Assembly (NCBI RefSeq): GCF_014642635.1
Contig: NZ_BMIQ01000006.1
Location: forward strand, 186,001 to 250,000
Length of the DNA: 64,000 nucleotides
Direction: 5' to 3'
DNA from: Aureimonas endophytica
Lineage (GTDB): Bacteria; Pseudomonadota; Alphaproteobacteria; Rhizobiales; Rhizobiaceae
In this document: piece after piece, positions 35,299 through 44,662 of the stretch
Numbering within the stretch: the stretch's first letter is position 1
Layout: every line of letters begins with the position of its first letter
Position numbers and translations under genes: made by a program
The notes under the pieces: model-generated
Told to the model about the DNA's origin: nothing
Databases searched by the model: none
Seen by the model: only the letters and a program-made list of their open reading frames with translations

Positions 35299-36453
35299 AT
35301 GCAGGACGCCTTTGCCGCCGATCGCGCGGCCTTCGCCAGGGGACGCAAGGTCGGGATTCCGGAGGGCATCCCGGCCGGGACGCGCATCGCGCCGGAGCGC
35401 CGGCGCGGACGCGGCGCCGGGATCAATCCGACCGGCCGCTTCGAACCCTTCGCCCGCTCGCTGGAGGATGACGGCTGGGACGTCCTGGACGAGCTGCCGG
35501 CCTTCCGCACCGAAGTGCAGGTGGAGGCGCCGAAGACCATCATCACCCGCAATACGTCGCCCGACATCTCCTTCGACCGCTCGGTCAATCCCTATCGCGG
35601 CTGCGAGCATGGCTGCGTCTACTGCTTCGCGCGGCCGACCCATGCCTATATGGGCCTATCGGCCGGCCTCGATTTCGAGACCAAGCTCTTCGCCAAGCCC
35701 AATGCGGCGCAGTTGCTCGAGCGCGAGCTTTCCAAGTCCGGCTACGAGCCGCGCACCATCGCGATCGGCACCAATACCGATCCCTATCAGCCGATCGAGA
35801 AGGAGCGCGGCATCATGCGCCAGCTTCTCGAAGTGCTGGAAGCCGCGCAGCATCCGGTCGGCATCGTCACCAAGTCGGCGCTGGTGACGCGCGACATCGA
35901 CATCCTGTCGCGCATGGCGGCCAAGGGCCTCGTCAAGGTCGCGATCTCGGTGACGACGCTCGACCGGCGCCTCGCCCGGGCGATGGAGCCGCGCGCCGCG
36001 ACGCCGACGAAGCGCCTCGACGCGGTGAAGGCGCTGAACGCCGCCGGCATCCCGACCATGGTCATGACCGCGCCGATCATTCCGGGCCTGACCGACCACG
36101 AGATCGAGCGGCTGCTGGAAGCCGCCGCCGCCGCCGGGGCGCGCGAGGCCGGCTATGTGCTGCTCCGCCTGCCGCTGGAGGTCAGCCAGATCTTCAAGGA
36201 CTGGCTGCTGCGCCACTATCCCGACCGCTACCGCCATGTGCTGACGCTGCTGCGCTCCATGCGCGAGGGCCGGGATTACGACGCCGAATGGGGCAAGCGC
36301 ATGCGGGGCACCGGCCCCTATGCCTTCCAGATCAAGCGCCGCTTCGAGATCGCGGCGGGGCGGCTCGGCCTCAACGAGACGCGGCTGAAGCTGCGCACCG
36401 ACCTCTTCCGGGCGCCGAAGCCCGAGGGCGGCGTGCAGCTCGCGCTGCTCTGA
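35299..36453 (+). CDS. PA0069-family radical SAM protein
   Basis: A 384-residue radical SAM enzyme of the PA0069 family. The [4Fe-4S] cysteines are in NPYRGCEHGCVYCFARP (C-x3-C-x2-C, about residues 100-107), and the sequence is distantly related to spore photoproduct lyase SplB. Function is unknown. Two LexA-like boxes in the promoter region imply a DNA-damage-linked role here. GGGGGAAG precedes the ATG. No partner gene adjoins. Confidence 0.9.
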   Translation: MQDAFAADRAAFARGRKVGIPEGIPAGTRIAPERRRGRGAGINPTGRFEPFARSLEDDGWDVLDELPAFRTEVQVEAPKTIITRNTSPDISFDRSVNPYRGCEHGCVYCFARPTHAYMGLSAGLDFETKLFAKPNAAQLLERELSKSGYEPRTIAIGTNTDPYQPIEKERGIMRQLLEVLEAAQHPVGIVTKSALVTRDIDILSRMAAKGLVKVAISVTTLDRRLARAMEPRAATPTKRLDAVKALNAAGIPTMVMTAPIIPGLTDHEIERLLEAAAAAGAREAGYVLLRLPLEVSQIFKDWLLRHYPDRYRHVLTLLRSMREGRDYDAEWGKRMRGTGPYAFQIKRRFEIAAGRLGLNETRLKLRTDLFRAPKPEGGVQLALL

Positions 36454-36712
36454 CAGGTGGGGCGGACCTTCGGTAAGGGACCGATGACAAAGTCTCCTCG
36501 CATTTGAACCGCGACGCGCGGCCGATGCCATGGCATCGGAACGGTCCGAAGCATGGGACAGACGCGGGGGTTCGCCCCGTGACGACGAAGCGGCAGAGAC
36601 CGTCGCCGCACCGTTCCGATCGGGCTCTCCGACCATCTCGGGTCGCACGCCGCGCTTTGGCTCGGCGCGGCGCGGTGCGGCCAGTGCTTGAGGAAGTGGT
36701 TCGGATGCGCCT
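36454..36712. other. 259-base region upstream of rnhB with an 18-bp palindrome
   Basis: No gene seen. A perfect 18-bp palindrome CCGATGCCATGGCATCGG occupies 36522-36539, followed by a short GC hairpin (CGGGG/CCCCG around 36570-36585). It lies about 70 bases after the radical SAM stop, so it could be a terminator core, or a symmetric protein site in the rnhB upstream region. No U run follows. Confidence 0.4.
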
Positions 36713-37399
36713 ATGTCGCGCATGGCTCGCCGACGCTCCGATTCCAACCCTTCGCTCTTCGATCCCGTCGCCGGCAAGCCGCGCGTCGCGCCTGACTTCG
36801 CCTTCGAGACGGAGCTTCGGGCACGCGGTGTGACGCTCGTCGCCGGGGTCGACGAGGCTGGACGCGGGCCCCTCGCTGGCCCTGTGGTCGCGGCGGCGGT
36901 GATTCTCGATCCGGCCTCGATGCCGGCCGGCCTGAACGATTCGAAGAAGCTGACGCAGCGCGCCCGAGAGCGTCTCTTCGCGGAGATCCTGGCGACGGCG
37001 ACCGTCGGCGTCGCTTCGGCCGGGCCGGCCGAAATCGACCGGCTGAACATCCGCCGCGCCTCGCTCGCCGCGATGGTGCGGGCGGTCGAGGCGCTGGCCG
37101 CAGCGCCGGGACATTGCCTGATCGACGGCATCGACGTGCCGCCCGGCCTCCGCCTCCCGGCGACGCCGCTCGTCGCGGGCGACGCGCGCTCTCAGTCCAT
37201 CGCCGCCGCCTCGATCGTCGCGAAGGTCTTGCGCGACCGGATGATGGTGCGGCTCGGCGCCCGCTTCCCCGCCTATGGTTTCGAGCGCCATATGGGCTAC
37301 GGCACCAAGGCGCATCTCGATGCGATCCGGGCGCATGGCCCCTGCCCGCATCACCGCCGCTCCTTCGCGCCGATCAGAAACAGCGAAGCCGCCGGCTGA
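36713..37399 (+). CDS. rnhB: Ribonuclease HII
   Basis: Removes RNA from RNA-DNA hybrids and initiates excision of single ribonucleotides from DNA. 228 residues, with the first acidic pair in VAGVDEAGRGPLAGPV, the third aspartate in CLIDGIDV, and the fourth in KVLRDRMM. Two ATGs lie close together (36713 and 36722); neither has a strong ribosome site. Converges with the F0 operon. Confidence 0.95.
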   Translation: MSRMARRRSDSNPSLFDPVAGKPRVAPDFAFETELRARGVTLVAGVDEAGRGPLAGPVVAAAVILDPASMPAGLNDSKKLTQRARERLFAEILATATVGVASAGPAEIDRLNIRRASLAAMVRAVEALAAAPGHCLIDGIDVPPGLRLPATPLVAGDARSQSIAAASIVAKVLRDRMMVRLGARFPAYGFERHMGYGTKAHLDAIRAHGPCPHHRRSFAPIRNSEAAG

Positions 37400-37438
37400 C
37401 GCCGACGGCTCTTCATGCGTCGCGATGGATCGTCGGCG
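37400..37438. terminator. Possible bidirectional terminator between rnhB and atpF
   Basis: CGCCGACG (37400-37407) and CGTCGGCG (37431-37438) form a perfect 8-bp stem immediately after the rnhB stop and six bases from the atpF stop, with a 23-base loop. The convergent position suits a shared terminator, but a U-tract is lacking on both strands. Confidence 0.4.
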
Positions 37439-37444
37439 AACCGA

Positions 37445-37924
37445 TCAGTGCAGCCGCTGCCGGATCTCGCCGAGCGACTGATCGACGAACCGGCCCGCCT
37501 CGCCCGAGGCTGCCTTTTCCGCCACGATCTTCGACGCGGCGGCGATCGCGAGATCGACGGCCGACGCCTTCACCTCGGCGATCGCCTCGGCCTCGGCCTG
37601 AGCGATCTTCGATTCCGCCATCTGCGTGCGGCGCGTCACATAGTCCTCGTTGCGCTGGCGGGCGTCTTCGAGAAGCGCCTGGGCCTCGCGCTGCGCCGCG
37701 GCGAGGATGTCCTTCGCCTCGCGCTCGGCTTCCTGGCTGCGGCGCTGATATTCGGCGAGCTGCTGCTTGGCCTCTTCCTTCAGCGCCCGGGCCTCGTCGA
37801 GCTCGCGGCGCACCCGCACCGCATGATCGTCGAGCGACTTGCCCATCTTCGGGAACGCCTTGGCGTACCAGATGAGGATGAAGAAGAGGACGAGGGCGAT
37901 AAAGGCCCAGAATGTATTGTCCAT
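37445..37924 (-). CDS. atpF: ATP synthase F0 subunit b
   Basis: Peripheral-stalk subunit. 159 residues: one N-terminal membrane helix (about 5-23, FWAFIALVLFFILIWYAKAF), then a long charged coiled coil (about 35-130) that contacts F1. Last gene of atpI-B-E-F'-F. Having two different b-type subunits (with atpF') is typical of photosynthetic and alphaproteobacterial enzymes, where they form a b/b' heterodimer. Confidence 0.93.
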   Translation of the reverse strand: MDNTFWAFIALVLFFILIWYAKAFPKMGKSLDDHAVRVRRELDEARALKEEAKQQLAEYQRRSQEAEREAKDILAAAQREAQALLEDARQRNEDYVTRRTQMAESKIAQAEAEAIAEVKASAVDLAIAAASKIVAEKAASGEAGRFVDQSLGEIRQRLH

Positions 37925-37936
37925 GGAAGCCCTCCC

Positions 37937-38539
37937 TTAGCGGCGGACGCTGGCGACGGCGCCGGCCGCCTCTTCGCGGGACACGTCGAGCTTGGCGATG
38001 TCGGCGAGGATCGACTGCGTCACGTCCTCGGCGATCTGGCCGACCTCGGCGAGGGCGCGCGACTTGATATCGCCGATCCGGCTCTGCGCCGCCGCGAGCT
38101 TGGCGTCGAGATCGCCTTCGACCCGCTTGCGCTCCGCCTCGGCGCTGGCCTTGGCGCTGTCGCGCGCTTCGGCGGCGATGGCATGCGAGCGGCTGCGGGC
38201 CTCGGCCAGATTCTGCTCATAGGCGGCATGGGCCGCGTCGGCATCCGCCTTCATCTTGGCGGCGGCGTCGAGATCGGCGGTGACGCGATGGCGGCGGTCG
38301 CTGAGCGTGCCGCCGATCTGCGGCAGGATGCTCTTCTTCAGGACGAGGAAAAAGATGCCGAAGGTGATCGCCAGCCAGAGGATCTGCGACGGATAGAATT
38401 CGGAATTGAACGGGGGAAAGGCCCCCTCGTGCGGGACTTCGGTATGCGCGGCCCCTTCGCCATGCGCGACGGGCTCCGTTCCCGGAACGGCGTGCGGATC
38501 CGCGCTTTCAGTCTGCGCGAAGGCGGTGGAGACGAACAT
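37937..38539 (-). CDS. atpF': ATP synthase F0 subunit b'
   Basis: Second peripheral-stalk b-type subunit. 200 residues: an extended alanine/histidine/glutamate-rich N-terminal segment (to about 45), a membrane helix (FYPSQILWLAITFGIFFLVLKK, about 49-70), and a long coiled coil. ATG 38539 has GGGAG six bases upstream; an in-frame TTG at 38542 adds nothing. Twelve bases separate it from atpF. The N-terminal extension before the helix is longer than in b. Confidence 0.92.
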   Translation of the reverse strand: MFVSTAFAQTESADPHAVPGTEPVAHGEGAAHTEVPHEGAFPPFNSEFYPSQILWLAITFGIFFLVLKKSILPQIGGTLSDRRHRVTADLDAAAKMKADADAAHAAYEQNLAEARSRSHAIAAEARDSAKASAEAERKRVEGDLDAKLAAAQSRIGDIKSRALAEVGQIAEDVTQSILADIAKLDVSREEAAGAVASVRR

Positions 38540-38615
38540 CAAAGACTCCCGGCTTAAAAAGGACCGGCGGACGTCGAGCGCCGCCGGTCACAGCATGGCA
38601 TCGATCGCGGAACGA

Positions 38616-38843
38616 TCAGACCGCGTAAAGCAGGAGCAGCGCGATCAGCAGCGAGAAGATGCCGAGCGCTTCCGTCACCGCGAAGCCGAAGATCAGGCGG
38701 CCGAACTGGCCGTCGGCGGCCGAGGGGTTGCGCAGCGCGCCAGCGAGATACTGGGCGAACATGTTGCCGAGGCCGAGGGCCGTGCCGGCCATGCCGAAGC
38801 AGGCGAGACCAGCGCCGATGTAGCGAGCAGCTTCCGCGTCCAT
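38616..38843 (-). CDS. atpE: ATP synthase F0 subunit c
   Basis: 75-residue proteolipid forming the rotor ring. Two membrane helices linked by a polar loop (ALRNPSAADGQ); the proton-carrying acidic residue is the glutamate in GFAVTEALG of helix 2. The GxGxGx-type packing motif is seen in helix 1 (GTALGLGNMF). Located between atpB and atpF' with intergenic gaps of 63 and 76 bases, which may permit separate control of the high-copy subunit. Confidence 0.96.
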   Translation of the reverse strand: MDAEAARYIGAGLACFGMAGTALGLGNMFAQYLAGALRNPSAADGQFGRLIFGFAVTEALGIFSLLIALLLLYAV

Positions 38844-38906
38844 GTGAACTCCTTCTTGGATCTGTGCGGTTGGTTTCCGCGCGGCCCGACAGAGCCGCGG
38901 AACGGT

Positions 38907-39719
38907 TTAGTGGTGAACGTGAACGGCGTCGTTCAGGTACATGCAGGTCAGGACGGCGAAGACATAGGCCTGCAGGAACGCCACCAGGAATTCCAGCGCC
39001 GTCAGGGCGACGGTCATCAGGAGGGGCAGCACCGAGCCGAAGACGCCGAGCGCGCCGAGGCTGGACAGCGACACCACGAAGCCGGCGAAGACCTTCAGCG
39101 TGATGTGGCCGGCCAGCATGTTGGCGAAGAGACGGACGGAGAGCGAAACCGGCCGGGACAGGAAGGACACGATCTCGATCACGACGACGAGCGGCAGCAC
39201 GGCGGCCGGTACGCCCGAGGGCACGAAGAGCTTCAGCCAGCCGCGGCCGTGCTTCATGAAGCCGTAGACCACCACGGTGCCGATCACGAGCAGCGCCAGC
39301 ATGAAGGTGACGATGAGATGGCTGGTGACGGTGAAGAAATACGGCACCATGCCGAAGAGGTTCGCGACCAGCACGAAGACGAAGAGGGCGAAGACGAAGG
39401 GGAAGAACTTCATGCCGGCGGCGCCGGCCGAATCGCGCAGCATGTTCGCCACGAATTCGTAGGAGATCTCGCTGACCGACTGCACGCGGGAGGGCACCAG
39501 CTCGCGGCCGCGCGTCGAGAAATACAGGAAGCCCAGCGCCACCGCCGCGGTGATCACCATGAACAGCGCGGAATTGGTGAAGGAGAAGTCAAGCCCGCCG
39601 ATCTCGATCGGCACGATCCGCGAAAGCTGGAACTGATGGATCGGGTCGGTCGGATTCGCTGCCAAGTTCGAAGGGCCCTTCCCTGCCTCGTTTCGCCATA
39701 AATTCGGCGTCTTGCCCAT
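38907..39719 (-). CDS. atpB: ATP synthase F0 subunit a
   Basis: Proton-channel stator subunit. From ATG 39719, 270 residues; the conserved N terminus [18 protein letters not shown] begins at about residue 24. Five or six membrane helices follow. The essential arginine is in [14 protein letters not shown], with the conserved Asn and His. It is preceded by atpI (gap 51 bases). Confidence 0.95.
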   Translation of the reverse strand: MGKTPNLWRNEAGKGPSNLAANPTDPIHQFQLSRIVPIEIGGLDFSFTNSALFMVITAAVALGFLYFSTRGRELVPSRVQSVSEISYEFVANMLRDSAGAAGMKFFPFVFALFVFVLVANLFGMVPYFFTVTSHLIVTFMLALLVIGTVVVYGFMKHGRGWLKLFVPSGVPAAVLPLVVVIEIVSFLSRPVSLSVRLFANMLAGHITLKVFAGFVVSLSSLGALGVFGSVLPLLMTVALTALEFLVAFLQAYVFAVLTCMYLNDAVHVHH

Positions 39720-39770
39720 AGCGTCACCGGCGGCGGCGCGCAACACCCGGCGGCCACTTTCCGCAGCCGA

Positions 39771-40103
39771 TCAGCGGCTTTGGCCGTCCGGCGGCTCGGA
39801 GGACCTAGCGGTCCCGCGCACGACGTTGAGGACGCCGGCGGCGAAACCGATCAACAGAAAGACGATGAGGCCGAAGGGGCGGGTGCCGAACAGGCTGTCG
39901 ATGCCGTAGCCGATGGCGGTGCCGACCAGCACGCCGGCGACGAATTCGCTGGCGATCTTGAAGCCTTCGGCGACGCCGCGCATGCCCTGCGTGCGGTTCG
40001 CCTCCGGCTGGTTGCCCGGCAGGCGCGCCCGGCTCTCGGCGATCCGCGCCGCCAGGGCGTCGCCGCGCCGTCGCAGATCCTCGTCGCCGTCCTCGCCCGC
40101 CAT
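39771..40103 (-). CDS. atpI: ATP synthase assembly protein AtpI
   Basis: A 110-residue membrane protein with a polar N terminus and two hydrophobic helices (about 41-62, EFVAGVLVGTAIGYGIDSLF, and 68-92). The glycine-rich first helix fits AtpI/Gene1, which assists assembly of the c-ring. ATG 40103 has GGGAG seven bases upstream; ATG 40127 is an alternative. First gene of the F0 operon; the preceding gene, a cell wall hydrolase, ends 74 bases upstream on the same strand. Confidence 0.88.
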   Translation of the reverse strand: MAGEDGDEDLRRRGDALAARIAESRARLPGNQPEANRTQGMRGVAEGFKIASEFVAGVLVGTAIGYGIDSLFGTRPFGLIVFLLIGFAAGVLNVVRGTARSSEPPDGQSR

Positions 40104-40177
40104 CGCCGTTCTCCCGCTTCCGGCCATGGCGATGGCCCTTTCGGGGCACGAAGGCAAGACGCGCCGCGCCGCCCTCC

Positions 40178-41398
40178 TCAGTTCCAGCCACCGCCATAGG
40201 TGCGATAGAAGATGTGGCGGCCGATCTTGTCGACCTCCTTCATGGCGCTCGCCCAGCGCGGCCGGACATAGGTCGCGTGGTAATGTGTCGCAGAACCGAC
40301 GTCCGCCAGCCAGGTCTCGCCGCGCGTCACCTCGCCGGCGATGCGCAGCGCGGTGGAAAAGGCGCGCTTGTTGGTGACGCGCTTGCGGATGCCGTCGCAG
40401 GCGAAGGAGAACTGGCAGCGATTGCGCCAGTCCTGGTTCTGATAGACGACGCCGCAGATCGTCTTCGGATAGGTCGGGTTGCGCACCCGGTTGAGGATGA
40501 CCTGGCCGACGGCCGCCTGGCCGGTTTCCGATTCGCCCCGCGCCTCGAAATAGATGCCGTTGGCGAGGCAGAGCTGCTCCTTCGCCGAGAAGACTTCGGG
40601 CGGCAGCGGCGCGGCCGCCCAGGCATGGTCGTCGCGTCCGATCGGCGGCACGAAGCCGGTGCCGGCGCCGCCGCGCAGGATGCGGCCGAAGACGGCGGCG
40701 ACGCCGCTGCGGCCGGCCTCCGGCGCCGCATAGCCGAGCGCCGTCGTTTCCGGCACCGCCGGCGCGAGCTTCGGGCTGCGCGTCGTGAGCGAAGCCACCA
40801 TCACGGCGGGCGCCGGTTCCGGCAGCGGCACGGCGGCGCGCGTCGGGGCGAAATTCATCGCGACGGCGAGTTCTCCCGTCGCATCCTCGGCCCCCTCGCG
40901 GCGCAGGAAGGCGGTCTCGATGGGCGCATCCCCGGCGGCCGGCGGGGCGAGAAGCGACTGGCGTTCGAGGATCGAGCCGGCGGAAAAGGCCTTCGGCGGC
41001 GCGAAGGGGGTGACGGCGAGCACGCGGCCGCGCTTCTCGCGGCGATTGACCCGCATCTCGTCCGGCGTGTCGAAATCCGGCGCCGCGGCCTGCGTGCGAT
41101 AGCGGCTGCCCGCGCCATCGGCGATGCCGACGCCGGCCGGCAGGCGCGCCGCGCCGCCGCCCGCGAGACCAAGGCTCGCCGCCTCGATGGCGCCGGCGGG
41201 CGACGGCACGAAGAAGGCCTGCCAGCGGGCCTTCGCCCCCTGCCCTTCGAGAAGGCTGGTCATATCGCCATGGGCGAGCGGGATGGAGAGGAACGGCAGG
41301 GCCGCCAGGGCGGCAAGCGCGAGGCCGGCCGGGCGGCGCAGTCTCGCAGGGAGATGCACCCGTCCCGCCGCCCGTCGCGCCTTCGTCCTTGTCGTCAT
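40178..41398 (-). CDS. SleB-like cell wall hydrolase
   Basis: A 406-residue exported protein: a signal peptide or membrane anchor at about 21-45 (AGLALAALAALPFLSIPLAHG), a long low-complexity proline/alanine-rich region to about 280, then a C-terminal Hydrolase_2 (SleB/CwlJ) domain. The domain begins CLANGIYFEARGE, and contains AVGQVILNRV and QFSFACDG. This domain is a peptidoglycan lytic transglycosylase. A near-consensus CtrA site is present upstream at 41461-41477. Confidence 0.87.
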   Translation of the reverse strand: MTTRTKARRAAGRVHLPARLRRPAGLALAALAALPFLSIPLAHGDMTSLLEGQGAKARWQAFFVPSPAGAIEAASLGLAGGGAARLPAGVGIADGAGSRYRTQAAAPDFDTPDEMRVNRREKRGRVLAVTPFAPPKAFSAGSILERQSLLAPPAAGDAPIETAFLRREGAEDATGELAVAMNFAPTRAAVPLPEPAPAVMVASLTTRSPKLAPAVPETTALGYAAPEAGRSGVAAVFGRILRGGAGTGFVPPIGRDDHAWAAAPLPPEVFSAKEQLCLANGIYFEARGESETGQAAVGQVILNRVRNPTYPKTICGVVYQNQDWRNRCQFSFACDGIRKRVTNKRAFSTALRIAGEVTRGETWLADVGSATHYHATYVRPRWASAMKEVDKIGRHIFYRTYGGGWN

Positions 41399-41460
41399 CG
41401 GGAAACCCGTCCTGCCAGCCTCGACAAGCCGACAGGATCGCCCGACAACCTTTTTTCTTG

Positions 41461-41477
41461 GTTAACGGAAGGTTGAA
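41461..41477 (-). promoter_or_regulatory. Possible CtrA-like site upstream of the SleB-like gene
   Basis: On the minus strand TCAA-N7-TTAAC (within TTCAACCTTCCGTTAAC) has one mismatch to the CtrA consensus TTAA-N7-TTAAC. It lies about 65 bases upstream of the start, between der and the hydrolase gene, in a locally AT-rich segment. CtrA control of cell-wall hydrolases is common in alphaproteobacteria. Confidence 0.3.
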
Positions 41478-41513
41478 TTTGTTAGTTAATCAGGGGTTTA
41501 GGCCGATGGCGGC

Positions 41514-42941
41514 TCACGGCTTCGGCTTGGCCCGCCCGGCGAAGGGATTGTGCGTCTTGCGGAAATTCAGGCGGATCGGCACGCCGGCAATGCCGAAGGT
41601 CTCGCGCAGCCCGTTCACCAGATAGCGCTGATAGGAGGCGCCGAGCGCCTCGGGCCGCGAGACGGAGAGGACGAAGGTCGGCGGCCGCGTCTTCACCTGC
41701 GTCATGTATTTGATGTTGACGCGCCGCCCCGCGACCGCCGGCGGCGGATGATGCGCCGTCACGCGGTCGAGCCATTGATTGAGCTTGGAGGTCGAGACGC
41801 GGCGGTTCCAGATCTCGTGGGTCGTCGCGATCGACTGCATCAGGCGGTCGAGCCCCTCGCCGGTCTCGCCGGAAACCGGCACGGCGCGGATGCCGCGCGC
41901 CTGCGGCAGAAGACGCTCCGTCATCTCGTGGAGCGAGGCGAGCAGCGCCTGGCGATCCTCGACGAGGTCCCACTTGTTGAAGGCGATCACCGGGGCGCGG
42001 CCCTCGCGCACCACGAGATCGGCGATCGACAGGTCCTGGCGCTCGAAGGGAATCGTGGCATCAAGGACGATCACCACGACCTCGGCGAACTTCACCGCCC
42101 GGAGCGCATCGGCGACGGAAAGCTTCTCCAGCTTCTCCTGCACCTTGGCCCGGCGGCGCAGGCCCGCCGTATCGAACATCTTGATGCGCCGGCCGCGCCA
42201 TTCCCATTCCACCGAGATGGAATCGCGCGTGACGCCGGCCTCCGGCCCGGTCAGCAGCCGGTCCTCACCGAGAAAGCGGTTGACGAGCGTCGACTTGCCG
42301 GCATTCGGCCGGCCGACCACGGCGATGCGCAGAGGCTTCGTCGCGTCATAGGCCTCGATGATCTCCTCGCCGTTCTCGTCGAGGGCGGGCGCCGTCGGCA
42401 CGGCCACTTCGGCTTCCTCGACCTCGTCCTGATCAAGGCCGAAGGCCGCTTCGCCGAGCGCCGAGACCAGCGCATCGCGCAGGTCCCCCATGCCCTCGCC
42501 ATGTTCGGCCGAGATCGCCACCGGCTCGCCGAGGCCGAGCGCGAAGGCATCGTAGAAGCCGGCATCCGAGCCGCGCGCCTCCGCCTTGTTGGCGACGAGC
42601 ACGACGCGGCCGCCCTTACGGCGCAGGAGATCGCCGAAGAAATCGTCCTCCGGCGTGACGCCGGCCTTCGCGTCGATCACGAAGAGCGAGAGATCCGCCT
42701 CCTCGACCGCGCGCTCGGTCTGCTGGCGCATGCGCGCCTCGAGGCTGTCATTCGCCGCGTTTTCGAGACCCGCCGTATCGATGACGGAGAATTCGAGATC
42801 GAGCAGCCGCGCCTCGCCCTGGCGCCGGTCGCGCGTGACGCCGGGCTGGTCGTCGACGAGCGCGAGGCGCTTGCCGACGAGGCGGTTGAAGAGCGTCGAC
42901 TTGCCGACATTCGGCCGGCCGATGATGGCGATGGCGACCAT
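41514..42941 (-). CDS. der: Ribosome-assembly GTPase Der (EngA)
   Basis: Essential GTPase that matures the 50S ribosomal subunit. 475 residues with the diagnostic tandem G domains: GRPNVGKST (about residue 8) and GRPNAGKST (about 210), each followed by NKxD and DTAGL motifs, and a C-terminal KH-like domain. Seven bases separate it from the upstream TPR gene, so the two are one transcript, echoing the yfgM-(bamB)-der order of enterobacteria. Confidence 0.97.
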   Translation of the reverse strand: MVAIAIIGRPNVGKSTLFNRLVGKRLALVDDQPGVTRDRRQGEARLLDLEFSVIDTAGLENAANDSLEARMRQQTERAVEEADLSLFVIDAKAGVTPEDDFFGDLLRRKGGRVVLVANKAEARGSDAGFYDAFALGLGEPVAISAEHGEGMGDLRDALVSALGEAAFGLDQDEVEEAEVAVPTAPALDENGEEIIEAYDATKPLRIAVVGRPNAGKSTLVNRFLGEDRLLTGPEAGVTRDSISVEWEWRGRRIKMFDTAGLRRRAKVQEKLEKLSVADALRAVKFAEVVVIVLDATIPFERQDLSIADLVVREGRAPVIAFNKWDLVEDRQALLASLHEMTERLLPQARGIRAVPVSGETGEGLDRLMQSIATTHEIWNRRVSTSKLNQWLDRVTAHHPPPAVAGRRVNIKYMTQVKTRPPTFVLSVSRPEALGASYQRYLVNGLRETFGIAGVPIRLNFRKTHNPFAGRAKPKP

Positions 42942-42948
42942 GGCGGCG

Positions 42949-44025
42949 TCAGTTCGCTGGCGCCGCCGGCGCGGAAGCGGCCGGCGGTTGATCGTTGGCG
43001 GGCGCGTCACCGGCGGGCGTGGCCGGGGATGGCGCCGCAGCCTCCGGCTGGGCGGGCGCCGCCGGCTCGGGCGTAGTAGCGGCCGGCGCTTCGGCGGGGG
43101 CTGCCGCGGCGGGGACTTCGGCGGCGGGAGCCGCAGGGGTTTCCGTGGCGGGCGCCACCGGCGCGGCGGCGGACGGCTCCGCTGCCGGCGCCTCGCTCGT
43201 CGCGCCGGCCGGCGGTTCGAGCGGCAGCGCGTCTGCGCCCATCGGCGCCTCGGTCGCGGGCGCGGCCTCGTCCGGCGCGCCGAGATCGAGCGGCAGCGGC
43301 GTCGTGGCGAGATCCGGCAGAGCGGGCGCCGGCGGCGCGGCCGCAGCGGCGGCGGCCGCCGATTCCGGCGTCGTCCCGGCATCCACCAGTTCCATCAGGA
43401 TGCGGGCGCGCAGCGCGATGCCGGACGGGGCCGAAGGTTCGTCGCGATTGGGGGTGAGGAAGCGGCGGGCCTCGTCGAGCTTGCCGGCCTTCCAGGCCGC
43501 GAGCCCCAACGCCTCGCGCGCGGCGAAGCGCAGCGGCTCGCCGTCGCCGGACAGGCGCTCGACATGGGCGCGCACGTCTTCGAGGCTGCCGGTATCGACC
43601 AGCACGTAGCCGGCGCGGATGGCGGCCATGTCGCGCAGCGGCTTGGGCGCCTCGGCATCCTTGGCGACGGCGTCGAACCCGTCCAGCGCCGCCTTGGCAT
43701 CGCCCTGGCGCTGGTGGATCGCGGCGAGGCGAAGATCGGCGAGACCCGGATAGGCGCCGACGCCCTCGCCCGCGATGGCCTGCAATTGCTGCACCGCCTC
43801 GTCGAACTTGTCGGCATCGGCGAGATCGACGGCCGCGATGAAACGGTCGCCGGCGGCATTGGCGCGGCTCAGGCTGTATTCGCGATAGGCGACATAGCCG
43901 CCGGTCGCCACGACGGCCACCACGGCGCCCGCCAGCAGCCAGCGGCCGAAGCGGCGCCAGAGATCGTGGACGCGCTGCTGGCGGATCTCTTCGTTGACCT
44001 CGCGAAAGAATGTCTCGTCGCTCAT
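42949..44025 (-). CDS. YfgM-like TPR protein with long Ala/Pro-rich tail
   Basis: 358 residues. A cytoplasmic N terminus ([27 protein letters not shown]), one membrane helix (about 30-47), and TPR-type helices to about 225 match YfgM/RcsA-associated chaperone-like proteins of the periplasm. Residues about 226-358 are almost entirely alanine, proline, glutamate and threonine and form no known domain. The start 44025 gives the conserved opening; 44031 adds two residues. Operon partner of der. Confidence 0.85.
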   Translation of the reverse strand: MSDETFFREVNEEIRQQRVHDLWRRFGRWLLAGAVVAVVATGGYVAYREYSLSRANAAGDRFIAAVDLADADKFDEAVQQLQAIAGEGVGAYPGLADLRLAAIHQRQGDAKAALDGFDAVAKDAEAPKPLRDMAAIRAGYVLVDTGSLEDVRAHVERLSGDGEPLRFAAREALGLAAWKAGKLDEARRFLTPNRDEPSAPSGIALRARILMELVDAGTTPESAAAAAAAAPPAPALPDLATTPLPLDLGAPDEAAPATEAPMGADALPLEPPAGATSEAPAAEPSAAAPVAPATETPAAPAAEVPAAAAPAEAPAATTPEPAAPAQPEAAAPSPATPAGDAPANDQPPAASAPAAPAN

Positions 44026-44194
44026 CCACACTCGTCCGGCGGGGGCGGGGCTCGCGCAAGTCTCGCGCGGCCGCCCGGCTTTCGGCCGGTTCTACCGATT
44101 TTCGCCCGAAACGAAAGCGCCTTCGGCCGAAAGGCTTGGCGCAGCCCCGCGCTTTCGGCCAGAACGAGGCATCTTCTCCATCGAGGACCGCGTC

Positions 44195-44662
44195 ATGAGT
44201 CTCGAATCCGTTCGCGCCTTTCTCGCCGCCAGGGCCCCGGACATCGCCATCATCGAGCTCGACAGTTCGACCGCGACGGTGGAGCTCGCGGCCAAGGGCC
44301 ATGGCGTAGCGCCCGGCCAGATCGCCAAGACGCTGTCGCTGAAGGTCGGCGAACACTGTTTCGTGCTCGTGGCGCGCGGCGATACCCGGCTCGACAACGG
44401 CAAGGCGAAGCAGGTGTTCGGCGGCAAGGTCTCGATGCTCGGCGGCGCGGAGGTGGAGGCGATCACCGGCCATCCGGTCGGCGGCGTCTGTCCCTTCGGC
44501 CTCGCGACGCCGCTGAAGGTCTATTGCGACATCCGCCTGAAGGATTTCGCCGAGGTCGTGCCGGCGGCCGGCTCGACCCATAGCGCGCTGCGCATCGCCC
44601 CCGACCGGCTCGCCGCCCTGACCGGCGGCGAATGGGTGGACGTCTGCCGCGACCCCGGCTGA
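44195..44662 (+). CDS. YbaK/EbsC-family aminoacyl-tRNA deacylase
   Basis: A 155-residue trans-editing protein of the YbaK/ProRS-INS family, which removes mischarged amino acids (often cysteine or alanine) from tRNA-Pro. It contains an active-site-type lysine in IAKTLSLKV (about residue 47) and the GGVCPFG loop. The preceding 163 bases, shared with the divergent TPR gene, hold a TTCGGCCGAA palindrome. The substrate amino acid is not deducible. Confidence 0.9.
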   Translation: MSLESVRAFLAARAPDIAIIELDSSTATVELAAKGHGVAPGQIAKTLSLKVGEHCFVLVARGDTRLDNGKAKQVFGGKVSMLGGAEVEAITGHPVGGVCPFGLATPLKVYCDIRLKDFAEVVPAAGSTHSALRIAPDRLAALTGGEWVDVCRDPG

